Positions 10,900 to 23,300 of a DNA stretch of 33,081 bases are shown here, in pieces. The position numbers and the translations under genes were made by a program. Positions within the stretch are counted from its first letter, which is position 1, and each line of letters begins with the position of its first letter. Source of the stretch: Plakobranchus ocellatus (taxonomy: Eukaryota; Mollusca; Gastropoda; Plakobranchidae); contig BLXT01008389.1 of assembly GCA_019648995.1 (NCBI GenBank), positions 391,339 to 424,419 of the forward strand, read 5' to 3'. A model generated the notes under the pieces. That model had not been told where the DNA came from. It saw only the letters and a program-made list of their open reading frames with translations, and searched no databases.

Positions 10900-13800
10900 G
10901 TGAGGATGAGGTTGGGGCAATGCCAAACATAGATTTATACTAGTAAAAAGATGCTAAAAAAATATGACACTGAGATAAAAAATATTAAAACTAAAACATC
11001 AAGCATCCTGTAAAAAATCTTAAATAGTGATTTCTAAAGCTTAAATGTAATTTCAGAATAAAAATCAATCTCTACTCTTATAATTTATAAGTGATTTGAA
11101 TATTGGAAAAAATGAATGATACAGGCAATTATACTTGCAACATGGAAAAAAAATTGCGTAGCATCAATATGCAGCAAAAGGAACAATTAGGAAAAACGGT
11201 AGATCATTTTTTTTTATGAAGTTGATTTGCATATTTTCATAAAATGAAAAAATTCCAGCAACAATACACACCAACAATCATTTCACTGTGAATGACCTCT
11301 AATTTATCAATAAATATAGAAAATTCACATGTTGAGGCACACTTACATGTCAATAATGTGTTAACTATTAGCATTATTTAGGAGTACTTTTTCACAATGA
11401 GCTGTCAATACCTTGTACTAAAATGAGCATGGTGTGTCTATATGAATGCAAACTTGCCAACCCTTGCAATAGGTTTTGCTTATTACGACGGCCAGGAAAG
11501 ACCTATTTTGCTTATTCTCAACCAAAGGTGCTTATTTCAAAACTCACTTTCTCTCCTCATAAGCAATAAGTGTATACAAGCTAAATCAAAAATACAATCA
11601 ATAGATAAATCATGCTCTTTAGCACTTCGCTAGCTTGGCCTAATGAGTGGGCTGACCAGTGACGAAGTAGTCATACTTCCGGTAGAAATCAAGCCAATCA
11701 CCACTTTTCTTGAACAAAGAAAAAGTCGATCTAGCCAAGACATCATCCCAGAAAAAATAATGAACCTGGTTAAGCGGTAAAAAAGGCCATGCTCGGCAAA
11801 CCATGGCTTCCATTGGTTTCACATATTATGTTTGAGGAAAACGCATATCAAAATTTTTTGCCGCCTTATTTTTTCAAGTTATGCTTACTTACGGAACATA
11901 TTTTGAAATATTTAATCAATCTTTTGGATATGGAACAAAATTGATGTGAAGCAAATTTATATAAAAATCGATGAAAAATCAGTAAAATGGTACTTTCCTT
12001 GGTTTGTTGTTTTTTCTCCATGAATTACTTATGTGTGGGAAAAAAAATACTACATTATCGTATAAATATGTAACCCAACTACTAATAAGATAGAGCTCGA
12101 CAAAAAAACACATAAATACTGTTTTTGTGATTATTTAATTTTGAAAGCATAAAAGACATCTCTTGAAATATCAACTTTTTATGCCATAATATGATCTTGA
12201 AATATTATAATTATTCTGTGGACATAAAAACTGAGAACTAATTGTTAATTGACACAAATCCTTTGTTCTATATATGAGTATTTTACCTATCGGTAATGAA
12301 ATACTGAAGTTGTTAATATCACCATAATGGGTCTTATGGAATTATAAAAACGATCTCTTTTGATTTTTCTACTTTTTACAAACTCCCTGATTAAAGTAAA
12401 CGCTCTGTTAAATAAAATAAATGTAAGTAAATAATGAATGCAACATAATATGAAGAGAAATCAGTCCTCAAAATTTGATCATATGAAGTTCTAAGTATTG
12501 TTGGATATCTAATTTATTTCCATTTCATAGACAAAACTTGATACAACTTGTATAGAAGTCAAATTATGGGTAATCAATCAAAGCAAGATCAGAATTTCAT
12601 ATAATAGTTTGTCGACTCTATCAGATGATTATTATTTTACTTGCATGCAGCTCCTGCAGACCTGCCTGTCTTGTTCACCAGGTTTAGGGAAGATTTTCAG
12701 TAAAAATGAAGGGTTTGATAGGAAAAAAGAAAATAATTGGAACTGTATTGTGTTAAGCAGAGATAGATCAGACTCAAATACCTCACACTCAGAAAGTACA
12801 GAACTTTACAAAAACAGAAAAATAACTGCAGCAAGCAAAATGTGACACCTCAAGTCTAAAAAGAAAAAAAAGAGATGTAAGAAACCATAGCCCCCCCAAA
12901 ACTCAATAATTGCTCAATCCTGTCCATGAAGAGGACGATAAAAAAGTAGAAATAATATATAAATTCTGATAAGTTACAAAATATGAAAGACCATGATTTT
13001 CTTTTAGTCTCTAATTCCCTTGGTAATTTGTAGAATTATTATAAACATATGGGGAAATATCAATTCCGTAATTGATGCAGATATAGATTTTATATTAGAT
13101 CTGTTAGTTACACCAAACAGAAACTCATCTAAATTCTTGGCAAATATGAATTAAAAAAAAAAAAAAATCAGGTCTATTATAGCGTAAAACATGAAATGTC
13201 TCAAACCTCTTCCAGACGGATTCAGTCACACATATTTCTTCAAATATCAATAAATGTACAGCTTTGAAGCCACATTCACATGAAAATTAACAGGCTCAGT
13301 TTTTCAAAAGAGCTAACATTGATTTTGTGCATAGTTTCTTACTTTCACCCTGTATTAGATTATTAAATCTTGTCTGCCACGTTTTTACTTTGCCACTATA
13401 ATCACCGAGTGGGAAACATGCAATGAATTAAGCAGCATAAAACCATGACATTCAAAGGTTGTATCATAATGAATGAGATTGCAACATCAAACTAGAAGAA
13501 AGACAGAAGTAAATCACAGATCTTTCATTAAAATGTCTTGAGAAAGGTTCTGGATTGGATGTTTGCATTTAACACCTTTGAAAATTCTGAGTTGTTCTTT
13601 ACATCTTTTAAATACTTTATTTGAAAAACTCTAAGTCTCACGTCTTGGCTCATTATAGGACAAAGAAAGAATATAATGTTGTTACAGTGCTTAAAAATAT
13701 TCAAAATGAAAATTTCAACCCATTGAACTGATTGCAAGACACATAGTTTTATTTAAATCTCATTTGTTGGTAGTTGAGACCCAACAGACTCATCCATCAG

Positions 13801-13930
13801 TCATTACTATTTCAATATCACAGCTGGACAATCCTTCAGATGAACAGTATTATGTGTTGAAACCCTTTCTTAGATCCTCTTATTGTGTACCGCTAGAGAA
13901 TTCTAAGCATCTTTTATGTTTTTTTATTTT

Positions 13931-13936
13931 TTTATT
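13931..13936 (-). terminator. Candidate AVL9 polyadenylation signal
   Basis: The first AATAAA on the minus strand after the AVL9 stop, 258 bp downstream; a second lies at 13923-13928. In AT-rich DNA this hexamer is common by chance, so the call rests on position only. Transcript 3' ends would decide it. Confidence 0.4.
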
Positions 13937-14193
13937 AAACAACTGAATTTAATATGTACATTGGTCTGGCTGTGTTTTAAAGATATTGCCTGATCACATT
14001 CTGAATGTCACAGACACAAACTTTAATGAAAATTTCAAAGAAAACTTTCCTGTAAAAATGGATTAAAAAAACAAACAATTGCTAGAGATTAGATCGATAA
14101 AAAATACATAATAATTTTACTTCACAACTTGCAAAAGGAAATATAAACTGTGCAACTTAGATTGCACAGAATATAAAAATATATAAACCCAAT

Positions 14194-14369
14194 CTAGCTT
14201 TTTTCCTCATTTGTCTGGGGCTTCTCACAGTTGCCTTCACTTTGCACATTTCCATTTTCCTCTACAGGCTCAGGTTGAGCAGATACTTCATCTGGCAAAA
14301 TCTTCTCTGTGGTGCGCCAACTGCTAAACCACCCTGAGACTGCTGACTTAGCGGAGGAGATGGCCCCAC
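14194..14369 (-). CDS. AVL9: AVL9 coding exon 15 and stop codon
   Basis: Begins after AG at 14371-14370 with GGAISSAKSAVSGWFSSW and continues into an acidic, Glu/Pro-rich end (EPVEENG... NEEKS). The stop is TAG, at 14196-14194. GG-SSAK-A-S-W matches the vertebrate tail. The acidic end is lineage-specific as far as I can tell. Confidence 0.93.
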
Positions 14370-17300
14370 CTGAAAACATATATTTTGAGACTAATGATGG
14401 GCCTATTTAGTACAGCAAATTATATTTAACTTTAAAAAAACATAAAGAATAACTGGCATAATAAGTCATTATCAACTGTACTATTTTGACAGAACAATAC
14501 ATTCCTGGCAATATTATTCACATAAGTTTACATAACAGTTTTGTAATGACCACAGGTTCTTTTACCCTTCATGTCTTTGGACAATAAGCCTAAAACTACA
14601 TTATATTGTTTTTGGATCTTAAAAAAAACAAAACAGTTCTCCTGACATAAACTGTCTCCATTATCATTGAAATTTCTCCATTTTAATAAATTTTAAAGAG
14701 TTATAGAACAAAAGCGTATGCCTAAACAAAAACATAAAAAAAAAACAAAACAAAAAATAGAGCACACATTAGAAAGAGTGCATTTATGAACAGCTATTTC
14801 ATTAAGACTGAAATGTTAGTCTACATGACAGTGCACACATGGATTTGGGCAAAGAATAATTACCAAATCTCTAAGATAAGGATTATATCAATAAAAATCA
14901 ATTAAGAGAAGGTTCAGTATGTTTTATGTGATTTCCACAAAAAAGTGATTTAGGAAAACCGAAAAATCCACTCAAATACAAAGTGACGATATAAGTAGTA
15001 AGAAATTGGCATGTGCTAAAAGATGCAGTTGTGACCCATTTACTCAGAATAAGTCACTTGTTAGAATATACCCACAAAGATATTAACCTACATTTTAAAA
15101 AAAATCGTTACATCTTTAGAGGACAAGAAAATATTGAAACAGTTTGTTATTATCTACACATAAAACTCTATTCATGTGTTGGTTGTTTAAATTTTTTTGA
15201 CAACAAAAAGAAAAAAGAAAAAAAAAACACTCAGACTGCATATCCATATTCAGAAAAGAGCCAAGCAGTTGGCTATAAATTATGCTAAGAAAAAATTAAA
15301 AATAGAAAAAAAAAAGGAAAAGAGTATTTTACCATCCAAAGTTGTTTGCATGGTAATAAAATGAATTTATCACAAATTTTTGGCATGTGCACAATAGCTA
15401 TTTGGGTGGTCTCAACATATTTATCAAAAACGAAACAAATATAGTCAAGTCCCTCCCTAAATCCCACTCTCAATCACGCTCCAAAGAAAAAAAAAATTAA
15501 AAAGATATTGAGTCTACACTTTTGGAAAATAACTGTAATAGTTTTTGCAAGAATATGGGTATGTTATAGAGAGAACAATATTCCGCACAGGATTCTTAAG
15601 CTTTATTCCTTATGATAGAGGGAACAAAAAGTAATTGCTTTAAGACTCACCCACAACTTTCCCTGTCTGCATAACATATTTTCCTGTTTGCATCACAGCA
15701 GCATTAATCCTCCTCCCTTGTTCTGAACTCTGAAGTGTACTTTAATAGAATGAGGAGAAAAAAAAACAACAGAATAATAAATTATGATGAAAAAACCCAT
15801 TATTTTATGATTGGAACATTTTGGAAAAAGGATTTCTGCATTTTCAATTGTATACTAATAACAGTTGAGTTTGGCTTTATAAAGTCATTGGGATTAAAAA
15901 AAAATCACTTTAAATTATCCAAGTATAATAAAACTAAGAAGCTTACTTTTAATTTAAGAAACATATGTTTGCTGAAAGTTCCACGACCATAATAAAGCCA
16001 ACATGGATGAGATAAGCATTGACCACTCCTAGTGTTATACATCAAAACTAGCCAGTTCAACTAATAAATGTCATGCAGGATATCCTTGTTGAAACAAACT
16101 CTCTCCTGGGAGACCCAGTGTCCTCTCATCCCTTCTCATATTAGTCTTAAAGTGCAGTTGATGGATTTAAATTAGACACGTCAGTCATAACATGCTGTAG
16201 ATGCACAAACAATAACTCCAGTCCCCCCCCCCTTCTCAGGGCTAAAAATAAAATATGATTTGTGCTTTGCCAAGGCTCAATGCCTGAATCTTTTCCCTCT
16301 CCCTTTTTTTCTGCATGATCACAAATCTTATGTACTAATATCTGTAAACCAAACAACAAGAAAATTATGTACCCCTTACAGCAACCCATGGTGCCATCTT
16401 TATACATAAAAATTGATGATTGATACTTAGATTGTGGACTAAAAATTGACAAGATGAATTTGAAAAACCATATTTTTCTGTTGGACTTCAATTTAACTGG
16501 AAAATGTTGATTATAAACAAAAAACTCAGAAGATATTATAAAATGCAATCCCTCCCAAAAATGTAATTCTTACTGGTTGAATCTGACACGAACATCTGTC
16601 ATGCTGAGGTGACCTTGGAAAGGGTGCCTGTGTTTTATAAAAAAAATAATGTTATCAGCAAATGTAAGGAAAAAATATATGTAACCATGATCAAACTGTT
16701 ATTAATAAATAACTAATAGGGTAATGGCGGGTCAGGGTTGCATATATTTTATATCCCAAAGACTAATAAACCAGAAGACACCATTCTCTTTTTCTCCGTT
16801 ATTACTTTTGTTTTTTTCTAATATTCAGTGGCTGCAGCTTACTTTTGGGCTCTTTGGGGAGCAGTACTTTAACAAGATGTTGTTCACTGTATCAAAGGGG
16901 CCCAAACACAAACAAAGATTAGTCCAGAAAAAAAATAACCCAGTAAACTGATCCAATCCAACTCAAGACATCTTAATAACTTACTGACTAGTCTGATATA
17001 GTCATAGACCCATCATTTGTATTATTGTCGATTGTTTCTCTTCAGGAATATAAATACTTATATAGTCAAAATAATCTTTACCGAAATTTATAGTTAAAAA
17101 GATTAAGTGTACTAGAAACTGAAAGACAAGATGATTTTCACAAACCCTGTTGGCATTTCTTTTAAGCCTGCATATTCTCCAGCTTGCCAATGCCTGTAAT
17201 TATTGGTGGTCTTCCATGCTGACACAAAACCTGAGCCAAAGTCTTCCAGCAATTTTTGGTCTATGGAAAAGAAAGGAGATGCTTGTTTCCTCTAAATCCG

Positions 17301-20300
17301 TAAGTATATTCGATAACTTTTAGATGAGTGGAAAAAATACAAAAGCCTTTTAATTTGTTACAGGCAAGCTAGGAAATGCCACGAAAAAATCTGTCCCCTT
17401 GAAATTAAAAAAATTTCTGTGTCTCAATTACGCAATGATAAAATTTTGTCATAAAGAGTGGTTGAATTCATGGAGATAGAAATTAGAATAAAATATTCAA
17501 GTACTATAACATGGCTTAAGACAAAATTGCTCAGCTTTTTGCTGTAATGAAGGACAGAGGGTGTGGGTTTGAATCCTACTCAGACATGTAATTTTCTCTC
17601 ATCTTCTGTCTTCTCTTGCCTTATCTGTCACTAGGTCTAAGTGAGTGAATGTCTTCTTAATCTCTTTATTCTATATTCCTGTTGTTCACACTATATCTCT
17701 TGTAGATCCTTAGATCTAGCACTGTGGTCTGGGAATGTGTGGATAACCTTCCTTTCTAATATATATCTATAAATCTGCTTGGTTATCATGCATCTCTTTG
17801 GAGATCCACAGTTAGTCGTAGCTGTTGTGGCACGGTCTGTTGTGTAATAATAGCTCGAGAGTTTCCACTCTAGCACAAATATATACTCTAGTCGCATGAA
17901 GTGGCTGGGCGAATGACCCGAGTCAGATGCTTCTATTTTTGTGGAAGCGGATGGTTCAGTGGCTTGTTTGCTTGGTTCCTCTGTCTGGCAAGGCAGTGGG
18001 TGCCAATGAGGGTCAGGGTTCGAATCCTACTCGGACATGTTGTAATTTTTTCTTGTCTTCTGTCTCATCTTGTCTTGTCTGTTGCTAGGTCTTAGTGTCT
18101 TCTTAATCTCTTTATTTAGAATAAACAAATTTTTTGGGGAAATCATTTTTATGATAAATCATATCTATTTCCAAACAGCACACTTATAACTTTATGAAAA
18201 GTCAAAGAAAAAACTTGCATAATTTGTGTGTAATTAGAAACCCTGAATGCAAATCTTGTAGCTTTGTTACTTGTGCATGAGCGGCAGGAATGACAATGGC
18301 TCTCTGCATCACAATTTAATCATATCTAGTGTTATTTACACAATCTGTGATCACAAAGCTCAAATTTTATTATATCATTCTTCCATTTTTTCAAAAGTAA
18401 AAAAACAAAACAAAAAAAACCCCAAAATTCATAATGTGAAGCATGATAAATAACTTCTTGAAATAAAAAGCTTTAAAATAGTTATAAGCCACAATTTTAT
18501 AAAGCTATGGCCTTTTCTAAATAAACATGGAGACATTACACATCTTTAACAAGTCAGTGTAAGGGCAAGTTTTCTTAGATTTTGAAGCTAAACCATTGAG
18601 AATAGAAGAGTGGGCCATCTTTTTTTTTCTGTCTGTTTACTTGACTGGTTGTTTTTTGTAATTTTAAAGAAATTTTTGCAAGTAACTAAAGAAAACTTAA
18701 GCTCCAAATAATTATCTATTAACTAGTTCCATCCTGGTGGATAAGAAAAATCTTTTAAATTACAAGAGCAACTGTGTACTTACTCTCTGTTAAAACTGTA
18801 GCCAGAAGACAGTTGAGATAGTGTTTGAATTGGGCTCGAATCCACTCATCACTGCCTTCCCATTCTGGAAAAATAGAAAACAATTAAGTTTTGAAAATTT
18901 CATAAAATAAGAAAAAATTCCCTTGCATCCAAAAATTGTTTAAATGAACAGAACATGGGACTCGTACAATAAAGGAAAAACATTCCATCTACAAGTTTGA
19001 TTATAAAATGATAGTCTTAAAACCAATACAAAACAAAATAGAACACAAAAAAGATCAACAGCCATGACAGAAAAATATTAGTGTTAAAGCATAACAATGT
19101 TTCAATTTTTTCCTTTTGAATTTTTTATGTATTGATATGCAATGCACATTTTTTACATTTGAAATTTTAGCAAAGCAAAGCACAGGGCCATGGATATGCT
19201 TGAGAACAAGGGTAAAGTTATACATCTCTCTAAGTGGTGAGATTGTCATCCAAATCAAACAATTCATGAGACTTTTCAACTGAAAAATAAAAAGGGGTTA
19301 GCATTACAAACAGTTTACAACTCTAAGAAGCCGCCAATGAAAACTTAAAATTTTTCTGAGTCCCATTTTTTTTAATAGTGAAAATTTCAAAATTAAGGTT
19401 TACATTTAAATTGTCATTTTTAAAAAATTGAATTACCTGTGCCATCATAAAAATCTCCAGGTTTCTCAGCAGTTACTTTCACAAGATACTCAGCAAACCT
19501 GAGATCAGCAGTGGTCAGGCTCAGCTGACGCTGAAGTTCTTTGTCTCTCAAATCTACCTTGCCATCACCAACCTTTAAGCATAAAGAAGCATAATTATAA
19601 CAACTGAAACAACATACCTTTAAGCATTAACAGACCTAAACTGTATCCCAGTAATTGTACTTATATAGGAAGATCTGAAATTAAAAAAAAAGCCATTTTT
19701 TTTATCAAGAGAAAATTTTTAAAATGTCTTTACAATTCTGTTGATACAATTGAAATTGTATCGATCAACACTTTGACACTAAGCTTTCACTCTTTACTTT
19801 TATTTTTTATTTAGTTACTCTATTCAGATTCTGAAAAGTCCAAATAATCTATCTCTAAAAAGCCCATTTTTATTCACTCCTCTCTCTTTACTAAGTTCCC
19901 AATGAGAAAATTAAATCTCGACTTGCCTATCCATTAACCGATAGTTTACTACAACGCCCCACATCGCCCGTTCTCGAGTTTTACNNNNNNNNNNNNNNNN
20001 NNNNNNNNNNNNNNNNNNNNNNNNNNNNNNNNNNNNNNNNNNNTGAGATTGTCATCCAAATCAAACAATTCATGAGACTTTTCAACTGAAAAATAAAATG
20101 GGGTTAGCATTACAAACAGTTTACAACTCTAACAAGCCGCCAATGAAAACTTAAAATTTTTTTTTAAATAGTGAAAATTTCAAAATTAAGGTTTACATTT
20201 AAATTGTCATTTAAAAAAAAATTGAATTACCTGTGCCATCATAAAAATCTCCAGGTTTCTCAGCAGTTACTTTCACAAGATATTCAGCAAACCTGAGATC

Positions 20301-23300
20301 AGCAGTGGTCAGGCTCAGCTGACGCTGAAGTTCTTTGTCTCTCAAATCTACCTTGCCATCACCGACCTTTAAGCATAAAGAAGCATAATTGTAACAACTG
20401 GAACAACATACCTTTAAGCATTAAGAAGCATAATTATAGCAACTGGAACAACAGACCTAAAACGTATTCCAGCAATTGTACTTATTTAGGAAGATCTGAA
20501 ATAAAAAAAAAAGCCATTTTTTTTTAATCAAGAGAAAATTTTTAAAAATGTCTTTACAATTCTGTTGATACAATTGAAATTGTATCAATCAACACTTTGA
20601 CACTAAACTTTCACTCTTTACTTTTATTTTTTATTTAGTTACTCTATTAAGATTCTGAAAAGTCCAAATAATTTATCTCTAAAAAGCCCATTTTTATTCA
20701 CTCCGCTCTTTTTACTAAGTTCCCAATGAGAAAATTAAATCTCGACTTTGAAAGAAATAAAAACAGCAACACCTACTGACCTATCCATTAAAAAAAGAAA
20801 TCCTTATTATTCAACATTGTTTTGTGACACAACAAAATGCATCAAACAGCTGAGGCAAATATTAGGGCAGCAATATACTGCACATTTGTGTTAAGTTACC
20901 TACCTCTACAACCACATCAATGAGTTGTCGCCTTTGTTTAAAGAGAATGTTTGTCGCTCCAACTAAAAAGCTACGCACATTTACATCTGTTAAAATATCG
21001 TGGTATTGCAAACTCAAGTATGGATGGCACACACAACCCTGTTTAAACGAGTAAAAAAATGATATCAGAAAAGATTTTTAATTAACAATCAAGCTTTCAA
21101 AGGGTCATAATTTCATATTAGCACAGACAAGTCACAACCCCTGAGTCATACTATGGCTGAATTATATTCAGCTGACTGTCGCAACAAGTAAAGAAGATAA
21201 AAAACTGAGGTATAAAGGCATAAGCTTACTCAACAAATCCAGCAAAGGACATTAAATATCTGAATTATAGTTTTAAACTAGTTGCTGGGGAGCAAAGCTA
21301 AAACAGGGATAATTTAACAAAGTGAACGAAGAATTTTGGCAGATATGATCTACCTTCAGCTATTTGTAAAATTATTTGCTGGAATTAAGTTTTTCCTTAT
21401 ATTCATGATTGATCCATTATAAAATTATTGGCAAGCATAATTTCATTTCTAAATTACCATTAACACCTGCTACAAAAGAAAAAGGTGAGAGAGAGAGAGA
21501 GAGAGAAAGAGAAATATTGGGTAAAAATTTGCCCCTCATCATGAAAATCTTAAAGGCAATCATTAAATTCAAAATTATCTTTTCAAGGCTACAGAACCTG
21601 AAGGAGGAATTTTAATGAGTAAATTAATAATTACGAGGGAGAAGCTTAAATCTTTGAATTGGGTATTGACGGTCATGTTGATTTTATGTGTTTTTACGCC
21701 TCTTAACTCAGCATCACCATGAACTCTGCCTTTGGTCTCAGCATCATTATGAAACCTAACTCTACGTTCAACAAGACGACAAAATAAACTATTATTTCAC
21801 TGGTATTGGAAACAAATTGTGTTTATGCCAGATAAAGCTGCAAAAAGAAAGAAGTTGAGGCACAATGCAAATTACTGTTTTTGCTCTGTCCAAAGAATTT
21901 CAACAGCACGTACTGACGATGCAAAATAATGCTGACATATTCTTGTGAAGTACATACTTCTCAGATTCAATTATTTATCACTACACTGTTTTAATGGTAG
22001 CAAAATAACATCTTTAAATTTATATGAACAATTCTATAATCCTCATTTCACAACCATTTTCTAAAATTGTCAGAAAAATTCTATTACATAGAACACAAGT
22101 GCAAAGTTAACATCAAATATAGTATTTAAATTACTCCATAGAGTAAACAAAAAAGGATCAGGATTACGAAGTTGTGCAACTTCAAAAGATTAAAGAGGTA
22201 AATTAGCAGTGCAAGTGAAATGTCAAAAACTCCTATAAATACTTCCCTCATAAAGATAGAATATACAAAAGCAAAACCAGCACCAACCTTAGTAAAGATA
22301 GCCAAGGGATAACCAAAACCATCTTGTTTTAATACGACTTCACCAGCTTGTTTCTTCTTTGGCACTATCACTTCCAAGTCACCTTTTTTACCTTTGGTAC
22401 TTTGCCTATTGCCATTGCCACTTTTGTGAAAAGCTGCTGAAAGTTTGTCTCTTATAGCTTTAGATTTTCTATGTTTTTCATTTGGTGAGATTTCACTGGA
22501 CTTAATTTTTTTTTCTACCGCTGTCTGTCCTATTCTATCTAAAGATGAGACACTTGCAGAATTGGTGTCTGATGAGGCAGACTCTTTTCCACTCTCGCTG
22601 GCAGTAGCAGAGTCACGGCTAGCAGTCATTAAATTTGGGATGGCCTCCACCTTTGGACATTCTTCTTGTTGCAGAACATGGTCAAAGGTCAGCTGAAGGC
22701 TATCCTGTTCCCAAGAGAAGCAGTCCTCACGATCAATCTTGCTAATGCTTTCTGGAGAGTCCAGATCTTCTATCAGTTCACCATCATCAAGCCGTTCTGT
22801 TGTGTTGTGCAAGGTCAAATTACCAGCTCCTGATCTTTTCCCCCCCTTTGAGTTGTTTCTTGCACTGTCACTCAATAAATTATTGTCATTACTGCTTGCT
22901 TCTGCTTGAATACTTTCAATGTGGGTAATTGCCTCTACGTGGGTAAGTGGGCTGTCATCTTCATGGTAGGTGACATCTTCCATGGCTCCACATTTTGCAT
23001 CTTTCTTTTCAGAATGTTTTGATGACTTGGAAAAGGCGTGGACACTAAGTTTGGCTCCATCACTTGAGCTGTTGCTGCTTGACCTTGAATACTGCCGATA
23101 TACACTCTCTGGGGCAGTTGGGGATTTATCACCCTGAACTTTGGAGGAGTGATTTTTTTCCACAGCAGGTGATGAGAGCGACAAATGCTCGGTCCCAACG
23201 TCAAGAGCATCGCGAGGAATGGTAGGAGACTCGGGAGCCTCTGTGGTCTGTGGGACACATGGACTCATGTCACCCTCGTTGATGTGGAGCGAAGTGTAAT

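Larger units (their letters stand above)
7059..14193. other. Long AT-rich stretch without a supported gene
   Basis: Seven kilobases with many A- and T-runs and no frame I would call coding, apart from a broken reading frame at 10702-10899. A short TA run is near 8391 and a CA/CT patch near 10054-10090. The part closest to 14193 should contain the AVL9 3' UTR. Confidence 0.6.
20044..20748. repeat. Segmental duplicate copy B (right of the gap)
   Basis: Begins at the first base after the N run and matches 19238-19924. Near exon 10 it carries a 45-bp direct repeat (20366-20410 and 20411-20455) that is partly deleted in copy A. Confidence 0.93.

Noticed and set aside
11442..11822. Short frames on both strands in a less AT-rich patch
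   Set aside because: No motif or splice support, and the frames end without gene-like context. Could be repeat debris.
12609..12845. 78-codon plus-strand frame with a Ser-rich end
   Set aside because: No ATG at a sensible place, no recognised family and no clear splice sites.
17947..18035. Genuine tRNA gene
   Set aside because: A and B boxes are present, but the spacing is wide, no acceptor stem closes, and a SINE body follows.
19437..20366. Exon 10 copies as a mutually exclusive exon pair
   Set aside because: The copies encode the same residues and the introns are duplicated too, beside an N gap, so there would be no functional difference. An allele artefact is simpler.
22126..22287. Extension of the exon 8 frame past FTK into a hydrophobic, membrane-like tail
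   Set aside because: This reads through the GTTGGT donor into intron. Exon 9 restores the conserved AVL9 sequence, so the hydrophobic tail is not protein.
22445..23258. Open frames on the plus strand and in another minus frame over AVL9 exon 8
   Set aside because: Shadows of the real exon 8 frame, which is anchored by conserved AVL9 sequence at both ends.
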